In this document: positions 49,855 to 62,705 of the stretch, piece by piece
Numbering within the stretch: the stretch's first letter is position 1
Layout of the letters: each line of letters opens with the position of its first letter
Source: Antedon bifida
Taxonomy: Eukaryota; Echinodermata; Crinoidea; Comatulida; Antedonidae
Assembly (NCBI GenBank): GCA_963402885.1
Contig: OY727100.1
Coordinates: 15,655,395 to 15,719,394, forward strand
DNA: 64,000 bases
Direction of reading: 5' to 3'
Translations under genes and position numbers: made by a program
Notes under the pieces: model-generated
Told to the model about the DNA's origin: nothing
The model's input: the letters and a program-made list of their open reading frames with translations, nothing else
The model's database searches: none

Positions 49855-52564
49855 TTAATCATACTCTGAACCAATCGTAATACTCAGCTCATCCTGTACA
49901 ATTAGTGTCTTGTGAAACCAGTAGTTGGTATCCAAAACGACTGAAAAAAATTACAAATACAAATTTAATCAACACAATTGGTGTTATGCCAGTGTAACTA
50001 ATTTGTTAACTTTGTTTATAAATTATTGTTGTGTTAACGTTGGAGAAAGAGCAGTTAACTGTTCAGGCCTATACCAATTGCTTGCTCCTGGCAAGGTTCT
50101 ACTTGATGACATGCCAAATAAATATTATTATTTATTAATTAAAAATTAAACAAGCTATGATTTCTCGAAAATGCTGCCATGGAGAAAACTAAACCAGTTG
50201 CATTATCATGAGAACACTTTAAGATTGTTAAGAAGTACTTAAGTGAAAACCTGAAGTAATGGAATGCTAAAGGTACTGTTTGGTATTACACAATCAAAAA
50301 CCTACTAAAACACAGGAACTATTAATGCAGTCATTAACAATACAAAGGCATCAGGTCAAAGATTTAATGGCTTCATATCTGTTTTCGATCAAGCATATAG
50401 GTTAAAGTTCAAATAACTTTTTTTTCCCGAATTATTATCTATTTCTTTCTTTCTTTATTTTTTTTCAACTTTTCATATGAGGGGGAAGCAAAATTGATTG
50501 TCCCATTCCCTACGTTTTTTAGATCGAATTTAACGTCACAAACTACATTTAATGTAAAAATAAATACTATGGTCCTATTGCGATAACTTATTTTGTCTTT
50601 AAACGTTTAAAAATGTGGAAAATAGGTCAATAATTGTGGCCCTCTATAAATCCCAACATACATTGAGCGCAGATTGATATTTTCGTTTTTCTTCTGTTAT
50701 TCACCCACTTTTAAATGGAAGAATCGTAACGGTTCAGCAAAAATACAGGGTTTTCTCCAATTTGTAACAGATTCTGGCAAAAACAGAAAGAACGCATGCT
50801 AGCAATGTCAGACTAGGCCTATAGCTAGCCTACAATGTTTGTGCGTTACTGCTGTTTAATTAGTTTTATGGAAATCATTTATTTTCTTCGGCATCCGTTT
50901 CTCTATGGAATGCGTTGCCTATTGAAATCCGTCAGGCTACTTCCACCAGTGTCTTCAAATCTCTCCTCAAAACCCACCTTTTTAATTTGTAATTTTTCTA
51001 AATTTTTCTGTCTTTGTAAAGCGCATTGAGGCTTTCAGCATAATGCGCTATATCAAGTACAAGTTATTATTATTATTATTAACAGCTAGGCCTACAAAAT
51101 TAAGCCTAGCTAAAGAGAGGAAATTTGAGCTACTTAGGTAGTGCATTCATTTTTATCATAATTTATCTGAAAATCAACCATTCACTTACTTATTTCTCCA
51201 GGATGCACTGTAATTTGCAACTGGCTGGGGCACTGAAAATAACACTCTGGGGCAGGCTCAAGCGTCCACAGTTTGTGACCTTTAACCTGAGCCTGCCACG
51301 AAGGATTTTCAACTGAATCGATCTGTTCAAAGAAATAAAAACAATATTAGATACAGATTTTACGTGAGAAAAACACACACTTTTCTGCTTAATGTTACCG
51401 CTTGGCCTTTGGTTGGTTTTTACTTACATGTAAGTGAGCACCATAGTTAGGAGTACCCATAAATATCCAATCAGTTTTACTTGACTCTGAATCCTGTGGC
51501 AAGAAGTATGGCCGTTTGTAATGTTTTCTCAATATGTTTGTTGCATATGAGTCACAGTTGCTCCTAGTGTAAAAACATAAAACTCATATTAAAAACTATT
51601 TAGGTAAACAAAAAAAAGACTGGCAAATTGTACAAACAACTTGCTAAGGTTCTTTAAAATATATATAATTATACTGAAATATAAATTCTTCTTACATAGA
51701 AGTGGGCGAAAGAAGATAATTCAAGAGGTGGGGAGTGGGGAAAGTCGGCCTGGGCCCACTAAATTTCGCAAATTGTAATGCAAAAGATTAAGCTCAACTA
51801 TTTTTAGGCCCTGGGCAGCCCCTATTTCAAAATCCTGGATCTGCCACTGATCCAGGCTCAGTTCCCTTTAAAACTCACCATCCAATATACCAAGGTTCCT
51901 TCGCTCTTTCTTTAGTCATGTTCAATGCTTCTCCCAAGCAAGCAAACTCAGTCTTGTATGGAAAAAACTGACAATCTGTTTCATAGTTTTCAAGAGCTGG
52001 ACTGTCTTCAGAATAAACGCTCTTAAAAAAATCAAAACAGAAATGATCTCCAGCTGTCCAGCCTGCCATCCCATCTGATATGACGACCGGTCGTGAAGTG
52101 TACGCATATATTTTTGTGAATTCTTCAATGGTTAGGTTGGAAACGCGGTCGATTTGTGTTACATTCTGGCACATGTTGCAATCTACTGCTGGTCGGAACA
52201 TATCCTGTACGATCTCCGGGAAATTAACAATACAGAGTTCTTCTTCCATTTCAACATCTACGATATTGTCAAATATCCATTCTGTCATCTTCTTGTGGTA
52301 TTCTTCAACTACTGGGTAACCTGTTGGTGTTGTAAAAACAACAGCAACTTCGAATGTAGCAAGAGCGATCAATACTGCGAAACTTGAAATAAGTATTGTC
52401 GAAAGAGCTGGTCTTAGTTTTGACTTCTTTGCTGGTTTTTTAACCCGGTTGATCCGTTGGACAATCTGGAAACAAGCAAGCTCGTTTCCAGAAATGCCAG
52501 CATCTTCTGCCTCAGCACAAATCTCTTTAAATTGTGCCTTTAGTTCTTCTTTTAAGTTCCCCAT
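49855..52564 (-). CDS. Type II membrane JmjC/cupin-like oxygenase
   Basis: Probable Fe(II)/2-oxoglutarate oxygenase facing the lumen or cell exterior. Exons 52564-51879, 51563-51428, 51322-51190 and 49940-49855, with matching phases, encode 346 aa. Residues 1-52 are cytosolic-like and basic near the membrane (KKPAKKSK). Residues ~53-77 form one hydrophobic helix (TILISSFAVLIALATFEVAV). The luminal part has NxS/T sites at 134, 143 and 215. The JmjC signature is complete: HLHID supplies the H-x-D pair (His274, Asp276), followed by NPSWQAQVKGHKLW, then VHPGEI, and the distal His328 in NYWFHKT. The last exon was found by following phase across a 1.2-kb intron filled with repeats. A 5' UTR intron is likely (acceptor just before the ATG). 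I do not recognise a named orthologue; substrate unknown. Confidence 0.85.
50494..51075 (+). mobile_element. MITE family B fragment followed by LINE tail
   Basis: 50494-50815 is a diverged partial copy of the TTAA MITE at 55914-56547. From about 50850 the frame reads FSSASVSLWNALPIEIRQ, then FKSLLKTHLFNL and a stop, the usual C-terminus of a non-LTR retrotransposon ORF2. An ATT microsatellite tail follows at 51065-51080. Both lie in the last intron of the JmjC gene. Confidence 0.75.
51715..51849 (-). mobile_element. hAT-like MITE, inverted relative of 35077
   Basis: On the minus strand it starts 'cagtggcagatccaggattt' and shares 'gcattacaatttgcgaaatt' with the copy at 35077-35285. Located in the first coding intron of the JmjC gene. 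Confidence 0.65.
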
Positions 52565-53505
52565 AATTAAAATATCTGTGAAATGAAAAAGGTATTGACA
52601 ATTAGGTTTTCATAAACTTGTGAAACGTTTAATGCATGATTTGAAATGTAGACATGGAGTTAAGTGAGGAGGCCAGTTCATTTGGACAGTATCACTGTCA
52701 AATCAGAGTTTTTACATAATTTAATAAAATATTAATTAATGTTATAAAATGTAGGCCTACTACTTAATATATGCAGCAGCTGTTGTCATAAATTAAAAAA
52801 TATGGTCTTATTTTGTATGGTCCGTGACGTTGTTCTAATTAAAGTAACGCTTTCTACACTTGACTTACAGGAACTCTGTAATTAATGTTATTATTTCTAA
52901 GTCAATAATTTACACGATGTCATGTGTTTTCAATAATTTTGTTTATAAACCTACCTTCTCTGTTTGTTTTTGTTTGTGCCAACCACCGAAGACCGGAAGT
53001 AAAATGGTGGTACTGCTGTTGTGCACTTCAAAAAGAGAGGGCGCACACAATGCAGGATTCCTACAATGCAAGGCATCAATCAGACAGTGACCTATTACAA
53101 TCACAGGATTAAAATACTGTCATGTTTAAACTCTTAGAAAATAACCAATAATAATGATACAATTATTAATAATAATATCAATGTATTAATATATTTTAAG
53201 CATATTTGAAATTTCAAATTGACTTCTACTTTTGCGAAGTAAAACACCTGATCCACCTGTAAATACCTAACTATACCCTAGTGTACACTATCTTTGCCTA
53301 CACCTGTTGTAAAATAGAATAGTCTTAAATTTACATATTATCGCAAGTATAAAGTAAACCATTTTGAAATGTATTCATTTAATTTGTGGAAGTCAGACGT
53401 TAATAACCTAATAGCCACTAGATAACTAACTAAAACGAAAACTAATAACAAATCGATGAGCATCCATTCATTCCTCCATGATCCATTTTAGGATGATTTT
53501 CTTAC

Positions 53506-53666
53506 CTCTCCAAGCTTGGAATCGTCCATTTTAAATGCCATGTGTGGTAGATGTAGTAATACATGAAAGAATCCACCTGACGGTCCGGCTGTGGCGTGAC
53601 AAATCTGTCGCGGTAATTGAATACATTTTGAAGCTAAGCACGTACCATTTTTTTATCCGAAGCTAG
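53506..53666. promoter_or_regulatory. Probable shared promoter of JmjC gene and NUP93
   Basis: A minus-strand donor ('ggagag|gtaagaaa') at 53506 and a plus-strand donor ('agctag|gtaaga') at 53666 suggest divergent non-coding first exons within 160 bp. Acceptors lie just before both start codons (about 52580 and 54176). Divergent 5' ends this close imply a bidirectional promoter. No TATA box was seen. Inference from splice signals only. Confidence 0.45.
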
Positions 53667-54181
53667 GTAAGATAGACATGAGGTCTAATTGTTATACCTT
53701 TGTTCCGTTGTTTGTTGTATAATAACCTAATTTAATGTTGTTTTAAGCATTCACGATGAACTAAATAATCTAGTTTGCCTAGGCCTACACGAAAGTAAAA
53801 TTCTTTAAGCCACTCGGATCAGGCATTGCTGCTGTGTTGCCGGTTTAATTCTTCGCGGTGTAAAAGTGCTCAACGCCCTGTGGTTGGTTTCAGTTTATTA
53901 AGTCGTGTACATAGTAAAGGCCTAGGCTTTTACAATTTTTGACTATTTTTAATTTATGTGAATTTGATTGCATTTTGTGTATACATCATCAGATTTAACT
54001 GTGTTTCTTAAAATTAAAATTGATTTACATACAAAAAAGTGAGACTGTCTTTTCATTTTAATTATATTATTTCAATTTATACATAATATTGATAATCATA
54101 TATTTTGATAATTTGACAGAATAATAATGTTTTTATATTTTCTTGCCAATTTTAAGATAATCATATAACCTGGTAGGTGGC

Positions 54182-57100
54182 ATGATGGAGGGATTTGACG
54201 ACCTGTTACAACAGGCAGAACAACTGACGGCAGACGTTGACAGTGGAAGTGATCTACCTAGGGTAGAACGTAACATACATCAAATAGTTGAAGCAGGTCA
54301 AAGGTTATGGTCAAAAACTGCCCAAACTGGACAACCAGACACTGCTAATGTCAAAGCGTAAGTTTATTTAAAATGGCCATAATATTCATAATTATTTTTA
54401 ATTTTAACATCTTATTCTTAAGAGAAAAAAAGTTTTCAATTTTTAACTTTGAATTGTAATAAGACCAAAATAGCATTACTATATACATTAACATTTTCAC
54501 TCTCTTACAGGTCTATACTACTTGGAACCAAAGGTCTTGATGTACCGAAGGTCTCTCAGCGTCTTGAGACCCTTAGCGCCACTAGAACCCTAGAACCACT
54601 TGAGCCTATTGCTGACACAGATATTCAGGTAGATTGAATTATTGTATATATGCTATATCTCATCTTTCTTTGGGTCCAGTGTTCTAATGAAATTAGCACC
54701 TGGACTGTAGATAGGTAATAAGATTTATCCAGATTTTTTATTATATTTTCAGAGTTTTTTAAGAAATGAAAGAGAAAATGCTCTTTTAGCAGTTATTGAA
54801 GAAACAAAAAGGAATGTAAGTTGACCCATTACTATTTAATTTTCTCTGTTCCTCTTGAATGTCATCTAATTTATTTTTAATCACGAATGTGCGTAGCATC
54901 TTACAGAAAACACAAAAATCTATCGAGTAAGAGTCTTGGTATGTTTACTTTTAGACATTCCGTCAAGCCGAAAAGCATTTTTGGGACAGTATGCAAAGCG
55001 AATGGGAATCTGAAAAGCAAAGACTTCTGAATGCTCTGATTGGATCTGGACAAGCTCTTTTGGACTATGCACCTGAACGCGATTCAGCAGTGGGCGACTC
55101 GATTGTGATGTCAAGTCGTAGTGGTATGGATCATGTGCAGATGGCCTATAGTAGACAGGTTTGTGGACAAATCTTTACAAAGGGTCTTTCTTACTATTAG
55201 TATTTAACAATCCATATCGTAAAACCAGACTTTCCAGCAAAGCAGATGCTTTGGGCCAGTTTAAAGCAAATTTTCCACTAGACGAATTTGTTAATTTCGC
55301 AGAGAAAGAAATCGCGCTACCCTTTCCACCCGAAAAGCGATTTTCATGTTCTGCTGAGCTTTTTGAATCGCATGAGTGCTCATAAACACATCATAGCGCA
55401 TTTCCCGAGCTCGGATTGGTTGCACTACGCAAAAAGTAGAAACAATTCGAAATAGAAAGCCACTCCAAGAGTGCATACCTCTGCCTACTGTAAAATTCTC
55501 CTACATAAAGATTTCACACATGATCGACTACATATACCTCCAGAGGTAAATATTCCACAAAAATAGAGGGCGCTATAATACCACATACCAAAAAAAATCT
55601 TTTTTGGAAGGTAATCTTTGTTGATTATTCATTGTTTATATAAGACAATGATTCCAATTAATGTTTGTGTTTTCATTATTATATTTTTTTAGATGTATTT
55701 GTTTAATGAACGTGTGGTGCAACGTGGTTTACCACCTGATCTTCTTGAACTTTGTACCAGCGTCGCCCAACAACTCGATGATAAAGTATGTTAATTATTA
55801 TTTGAAAAGGTTATAAAATAATAATTCTTTGAATAATAAAATAATTATTGGAAATTCTTGCCTTATGTGGATTTTAACCCATTTGTAACTAGACGAGCAA
55901 GCAGACATAGAGCTTAAAGCCCCCTTCCCTACGTTTTTTAGATCTAATTTAACATCACAAACTATATTTAATGTAAAAATAATACTATATGGTCCTATTG
56001 CGATAATTTTTTTCGTCTTTAAACGGTTAAAAATGTGAAAAATAAGTCGATTCTAATAATTATAGCGGCCCGCTATAAATCCCAAAATGCATTGCGCGCG
56101 GATTGATATTTTTGTTTTTCACCTGTAATTCGCCCACTTTTCGATCGATCGTGAGGCCAAAACAAATGGAAGACTCCTAACTTTTCAGTGAAAATACCGG
56201 GTTTTCCCCAACTTGTATCAACGGAGTCTGGCAAAAATAGAAAGACAATTAATGCAGCAACTATACAACGTCAGGCTAGGTATATAGCTAGCGTACGATG
56301 TTCGTACGTTACCGATGTTTACCAGCTAGGCCTACAAAACTAAGCCTAGCTAGGCTAGGCCTAAGACCGTCCACGAGAGGTCGATCGCCGCGAGCTACTT
56401 AGGTAGTGCATTGTTTCTCACTTTTTATCATAGTTTACCATAAAACGTACATTTAAGACAAGGAATGACATGGTTTAATGTTTTTAAAGTGATATATATG
56501 TATTATTTTCCAAAAAACGTCCAAAATTGCAGGGAAGGGGTCTTTAACAGGAATCAACATACACAGCCTGTGTAAAGAGAATGTGTTTTGTTAAGTTACT
56601 GATCATGATTGAGAATAAAGTTTACCACTAAAAATTTTTAATCCACAGTACATCCTGGATATTTGGGATATGGTACGACATATGACCTCTGTACCATTGG
56701 TGTCGACCTCAACTGTACCCGAGAATCGTACCTCACCAGATGTTCAAACTGCGTTTGTAAACCAAGCCCTAAGATACCTGGAGAAGAATTACTGTCAATA
56801 TTTGTTGGGTTACATATCTGAATCTCAGCACCAAGCTAGGCTAGGAGGTATACCTGGTATTTACCCCCTTGTGCAGGCATTTTTGCGCATCAAAGTACCA
56901 CAGGGAATGCCAGGCCTAGAGGTATGTTCATCTTCAATTTGAATATTCACTTTGATGGTGCTGACATGTGATAGAAATAGATTTTTTGTTATAAAAATGT
57001 TCCAACAGTACGGAAGAGCCCACTTATGGACATAGAAAGGATAATAGAAAATAATCATTTGTATTTTAAAATTTCAATGTAGGATGCCGAAGTTCATGGG

Positions 57101-60100
57101 TTACCTCTATGGCCGATGGTGTACTACTGTATGAGATGCGGTGACTTAGAGGGTGCTTTGCAAGCTTTTAATAATGCATCGTAAGTGCATTGTATTTAAA
57201 TGTTTGTCTTAAGCCTTGTCTAGACTCTAAAAAAAAATGTGATGTGCCCAAATATGGTAGGGATATGACATCACATTTTTTGTCACATAAGGTTTGATAG
57301 TGTTAGACAGAGCTTTATATAATAATAATAATAAAAAAATACACATTAAGAGAGACAATTCATACTGTACTATCGTGTATATGGTAATCCCAGCAACTGC
57401 CAACATTATAATTTGCCCAGAATGTTGAAGCCAGGATATCGTACTATTCTAGCCTAGAGCTCTGTCTACACTATAAAACTAGTTTGACAAAACAAGTGTG
57501 CTGTGCCCAAATATGGTAGTGATATGACATCATCATGTCTATATATGGGCACATCACATTTTTTGTCACATTTGATAGTGTAGAGAGAGCTTATGAAAGG
57601 TTCAAATGCATTTTGATAATAAGACCTTTTGTTGTGGTTTTTCATTAGGCAAGATGTTGGAGAAATAAGAGACTTCCTTCAGGAGTATATGCACAGTGAT
57701 CAAAATAGGTAAGATTTTGTACTAAACCAAAGACCCTGTGAATTATAGGACAAGTATGTAAAAAACAAAACCACAGTGCCATTTATTCACACTAAAAACT
57801 ATACAACAATATCTTTTGTTAGGTTGTCACCAGCCAGTGAAACGAAAATTAAGTTACAATATAGAAGAGCTGTACGCCACAGTCCTGACCCGTATAAAAG
57901 GTATGTATGTAGTATACATTTATATTACATAGCCTATGTAAATCTGTCATGATTGGTTGAAACTGCATCACATGACTACCGCTGCGAGGATCGTAAATCG
58001 TATATAGTGCTTCGTGAAATATATATTTCCTCAAACAAAATATCATTCCCTCGGGGATGTCAAATCTTGTATTTAACCTCTAAGCAGTCAATATCTGTAT
58101 AATAATGGAGATTAATGAACTTGCACATTCTCTTCCATCATAGCCAAAACTTTTTCTACAATTTCTAATAGTTGGCGGCTTATCTCAATATTGGTATTAG
58201 ACCTTGTTCAATGATGATGATGTCATCCTTTCTCAAGAAAAAGAGTACCTACTCTTTGCATGCTTGAGTACACGTCTACCCAAGAAAGGTCATGTGAGAC
58301 CATTTTGGCCCGAGAACACGCCTAATAATTTTACTTTCTCAAAACTGATCCCTTTGGATGGTGTTCATTTTTAAATAGTACTTTGAACAACTGTAATTGT
58401 GGTTTTGTCTTTTTTTTATTGGTTGGTTTAGAATTGTTTTCTGTATCCTTGGTAACTGCGATCCCTCTGATAGTCACTCTGAAGTTGCCGATAAAACAGA
58501 CGACTACCTTTGGCTTAAACTCAGTCAGGTGTGTCTAGATCGTGACCTTGGTGCGACCCCTGATCAGACATCCCTTGCTGACCTTCAGCGGCAATTATAT
58601 CAAGATTATGGGGAAGTTCATTTCAATGCACAACAGAATCCGATGTTGTATTTCAAAGTGCTGTTTATGTCTGCTCAGTTTGAACCTGCGATTGAGTTCT
58701 TGTGGAGGATGGAGACGTTGAGTTCACATGCTGTTCACATCGCTATTGTGCTGTATGAAATGGGTTTACTTAATGTTCCTACAAGCATTGCTGCTCAAAT
58801 GTGTAAGTACAGTATAACATTAATGTCCTGTTCACACTGCTATTGTGCTGTATGAAATGGGTTTACTCAATGTTCCTACAAGCATTGCTGCTCAAATGTG
58901 TAAGTACAGTATAACATTAATGTCCTTTTCACACTGCTATTGTGCTATATGAAATGGGTTTACTCAATGTTCCTACAAGTATTGCGGCTCAAATGTGTAA
59001 GTACAGTATAACATTAATGTCCTGTTCACACTGCTATTGTGCTATATGAAATGGGTTTACTTAATGTTCCTACAAGTATTGCGGCTCAAATGTGTAAGTA
59101 CAGTATAACATTAATGTCCTGTTCACACTGCTATATGAAATGGGTTTACTTAATGTTCCTACAAGTATTGCGGCTCAAATGTGTAAGTACAGTATAACAT
59201 TAATGTCCTGTTCACACTGCTATTGTGCTATATGAAATGGGTTTACTTAATGTTCCTACAAGTATTGCGGCTCAAATGTGTAAGTACAGTATAACATTAA
59301 TGTCCTGTTCACACTGATATTGTGCTATATGAAATTGGTTTATTCAATGTTCCTACTAGTATTGCTGCTCAAATGTGTAAGTACAGTATAACATTTATTT
59401 ATTACCAAAATATCTGTCCAATGATGATAACCATCCTTGCGCACGTAGTATGACCGAAAGGTCATGTGATTGACAAACATGGCTCCCATTGGATAGTCTA
59501 GTTGACTGAACAAATGGGCTGAGGACAATGATGTAGTAAATAGTAAATACAGTATAAAAAACTTACAAATCAGTGGTGAAGATGTTTATGTTGATTTTTC
59601 TATCCAGTAACAAAAGTGTCGACTGATGATGAACCATTAAGACGGTTAAATTATGCCAGGCTAGTTAGCTTGTATGCTGCTAAGTTTCAAACCACTGATC
59701 CAAGAGAAGCATTACAGTATTTTTACCTTCTTAGGTAAGTTGCATAATTTTCAGTACTAATCTATCTCATTATCTTTCACTACCATATAATAAGAATAAT
59801 AGTTCATTCTATAATAGTAAGCTCTCAATGCTTTGTACATAAATTAAAATAGATGAGAAGTGAAAATAATTAATTAATGAAAAACTTGTTTAAAAAGGAA
59901 AGACTTTAGCTGGCTCTTAAAAGAGTAATATGATAATGGAATGGCCTACATTTTCTTCCAAATATTAGTATTAATTTTGCATAAATTTTTACAGAAAACT
60001 GACAGATTCAAAAGGAGAAAATCTATTTGCCAAATGCATCAGTGAATTAGTGACCGAAACGAGGGAGTTTGAAATGCTTCTTGGGCAAGTTAAAGAAGAT

Positions 60101-61792
60101 GGATCGCGCCAGCCTGGAGCGATCGACAAATTCCAGGATAACACACAAAGAATCATCGAAACGGTAGCCAAAGATACTGAAAACAAAGGATTATTTGAGG
60201 ATGCTGTTAAGCTGTATGACTTGGCAGAAAACTCTGAGAAGGTTTTAGAGTTAATGAATAAATTATTAAGTCCATTAGTGGCTAGCCCACCTACAATGCA
60301 TTCTAACAGGGACAGACTGCACAATCTGGCCATAAGTATTGCACAAAGGTGAGGCGTTGGTTTTTATATTTATAACTGAAAAATATGGTAGTGATATGCC
60401 CAAATATAGTATTGATATGACATCATGTCCATATATGGGCTCATTTTTTGTCACCAACAGTTTGATAGTGTAGACAGAGCTTAGGGCTGGGCGCTATGAG
60501 TACTGGGCACTGGAATCCTATTAAGTGTAGGACTACTGGGGAACAATTGTGTACATGGGGAACTACAGTATTATGTGTAGGCGGCCCTACTGGTAGTACT
60601 ATGATGAATAGTGATGGTATGGGAAGCATTATGTATATCTTTTAATTTACAGGTACACGAAGCAGTGTTTGTCTGGCACTAGAACCACAACCGACACATT
60701 CTACCTCCTCCTTGATCTATTTACCTTCTTTGATATCTACTATGCAAAAGATATAGACAGGGCATTGACTGTAAGTAGGAATTCTGTTGTACTCCCTATA
60801 TTCCTATTTTGCAGCTAAAACTAGTTAAAGTTAGAGGTTAGCCATAACAGACAATTGTTTCTCTTGTCCAATGATGATAACCATCCTTGCGCACGTAGTA
60901 TGACCAAACGGTCATGTGAATGACAACAATGGCTCCCATTGGAAGGTCAAGTTGACTATCTAATGGGCTGAGGACAGAGAAATTACATAAATAACTTTAT
61001 TTTTTAAATATTTATATATTGCTTTATTTACCAGTGTTTCTTAAATTTTAATCTTAATTTATAGACAATCGAGAAATTAAAACTTGTAGCTTTGACGCCA
61101 GAAAGCGTAGATGACAGAGTTGCAGGCTTCAAACAATATAAAGATGAAATAAGACGAAGCATGCCAGATGTACTCATAGCTACCATGAATATACTGTACA
61201 CAAAGTACAAGACGAACCGAAATAAGCCATCATATAGTCCTCGCTCTATGACGCCACAGAGAGGAATGGACGTGGGAAAAGATTCTGTAAGTATTAATTA
61301 AACATTCATTGTTTAAAATTTGCTTCATATGCTAAAACCGAGTGAGTGGCCGGGTGGTTAAGACCGCGTAATTACATAGCCATAACATTGGCTCACTTGC
61401 TCCAAGGTTCTGGTGGTAGAACGAATCTCCTCGGATAAGGACTATAAACTGTAGGTCCAGTGTACACATGTAGCTCATGTGCACTTTAAAGAACCTGGTA
61501 CATCTTACTAGTATAAATATCACAGCCACTGATGAACTGGGCCCTCTAGGAGACCAGTCTTTAAAAGAAGAGGTAGCCCAGTATAAATAAACAACAAAAA
61601 AACATTTTTTTGTGTTTAAAATTTGCTGCATATGCTAAAACCAACTTATATATATTTTTTGTATTTTCACAGTACTTGGAGTATTTACGTCGCCAGGCTA
61701 AGTCTCTGATTACATTTGCTGGAATGTTGCCATATAGAATGCCAGGTGATATCAATGCAAGATTAGTCCAGCTAGAAGTACTCATGAACTGA
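54182..61792 (+). CDS. NUP93: Nucleoporin Nup93
   Basis: Scaffold nucleoporin of the nuclear pore inner ring, linking Nup205/Nup188 with the Nup62 complex and Nup155. Coding exons: 54182-54357, 54511-54628, 54753-54815, 54955-55158, 55693-55785, 56649-56921, 57083-57180, 57649-57708, 57823-57900, 58432-58802, 59608-59734, 59995-60348, 60653-60770, 61065-61286, 61673-61792. Phases agree, giving 824 aa against 819 in human. It opens [15 protein letters not shown], and the family landmarks are all present: [57 protein letters not shown] and ending [10 protein letters not shown] second ATG three bases on may be the true start. A non-coding first exon near 53666 is likely. Introns hold several MITEs, a SINE and a 97-bp tandem array. 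Nothing looks broken. Confidence 0.97.
55914..56547. mobile_element. Complete TTAA MITE family B (634 bp)
   Basis: Bounded by TTAA at both edges. Ends 'agcccccttccctacgtttt' and 'gcagggaaggggtct' are inverted. Other copies at 29304-29818 and 50494-50815. The TTAA target points to piggyBac-type mobilisation. Lies in NUP93 intron 5. Confidence 0.88.
57209..57316. mobile_element. Palindromic MITE family A, short
   Basis: 'gccttgtctagactctaa' facing 'tgatagtgttagacagagct', in NUP93 intron 7. Confidence 0.7.
57459..57593. mobile_element. Palindromic MITE family A
   Basis: 'gctctgtctacactataaaa' facing 'ttgatagtgtagagagagc', 250 bp from the previous copy in the same intron. Confidence 0.8.
58730..59395 (+). 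repeat. 97-bp array copying the end of NUP93 exon 10 and its donor
   Basis: Seven units, the first being the last ~73 nt of exon 10 plus its splice donor. Donors 'gtaagtacag' recur at 58803, 58900, 58997, 59094, 59183, 59280 and 59377; the spacing is 97 bp except one 89-bp unit. Reading past the first donor meets a stop within about 20 codons, and no acceptor AG was seen inside the unit, so units 2-7 are intronic decoy donors. Confidence 0.92.
59405..59530. repeat. Dispersed ~120-bp repeat, copy 1
   Basis: 'tgtccaatgatgataaccat', 'gcgcacgtagtatgacc' and 'aatgggctgaggacaatg' recur in the same order and orientation at 60865-60985, in another NUP93 intron. Confidence 0.85.
60379..60483. mobile_element. 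MITE family A, right half
   Basis: Ends 'tttgatagtgtagacagagc' followed by tta. The left end is lost. Confidence 0.65.
60865..60985. repeat. Dispersed ~120-bp repeat, copy 2
   Basis: Second copy of the sequence at 59405-59530, with about 90% match by eye. Confidence 0.85.
61340..61613 (+). mobile_element. tRNA-derived SINE with target-site duplication
   Basis: The head 'gagtggccgggtggttaaga' is A-box-like, and 'agaacgaatctcc' resembles a B box. Flanked by 29-bp direct repeats at 61311-61339 and 61614-61642 with one mismatch, beginning 'gtttaaaatttgct'. The ~274-bp insertion lies in NUP93 intron 14. Confidence 0.8.
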
Positions 61793-61905
61793 TGATGCAT
61801 GCAATTTATGTGTACTGGTGCACATAATGTGATGATGTCATTGTAAATTAGCTTGAAAATCATTGAGGCATGTAAAGAAACTGTACAAGGACAAGGTGGT
61901 CATGA

Positions 61906-61911
61906 AATAAA
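61906..61911 (+). terminator. NUP93: NUP93 polyadenylation signal
   Basis: AATAAA 114 bp past the NUP93 stop codon. A second 'caataaaat' near 62118 could serve as an alternative. Confidence 0.6.
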
Positions 61912-62705
61912 GGTGTAAAATACATAATTTATACTATTTACAATACCTTAAAACCTTTTCTTTAGATAAAAACGGACATGGTTTAATACACAATTGCATA
62001 TAATTGTTTTTATATGGTACCCAGCCATTATGCATGAACTTGCATATTCATTTTTGTAAAAACAAATTACTGTTAATGTACATAATGCGATTGGAATTTG
62101 CTCTAAAGAAGCTTTTTCAATAAAATCTAAATAATAAAACCTGGTGTGGTGTATTTCTGGCTATCACACAATCTATAATAAAATACATTTAATGACAAAA
62201 CAATTATTTATTTCAACAACTTCAAGGTAAAAATTCAGGAATAATCTAACACTACACATTTATTTACATAATTAAACAACTTTAAATTTGGAATTGGAAA
62301 AGTTACTACATATACAGTCAGCAGAATGTATTGCAACAACATAAATTAATTCTGAAGTGGCTACATTATCAGTCACCCACCTGTAGTACAGGTTCTCATA
62401 GAAACACCAAGCTCTACCAGTATATATATAGGAAATCGGATATATTTATATTTAGAGTAGAAAGTGTGAATTATCATCATTAAAATCATGCTTTTAGAAC
62501 TGTTTATTTCTTTGTTTTTCAAAAATGCAATAGACATTTTGGCTGATAATTTTTTATATTACAATCACTCCAAAGGTAGGATTTTATTGATAGTACAGTA
62601 CTCTAAATATATCCTATATAATTTACACTTTGTTTAGTAGGGCTTGGTATTTAGGTGGGACCCCCCAAAAACCCCCTCTTGTACATGGTGCGTTTTATCT
62701 GCAGG

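Noticed and set aside
58803..59380. Extra NUP93 coding exons within the 97-bp array
   Set aside because: Each unit has a donor but no acceptor, and reading through the first donor stops within about 20 codons; exon 59608 joins in phase only from the first donor.
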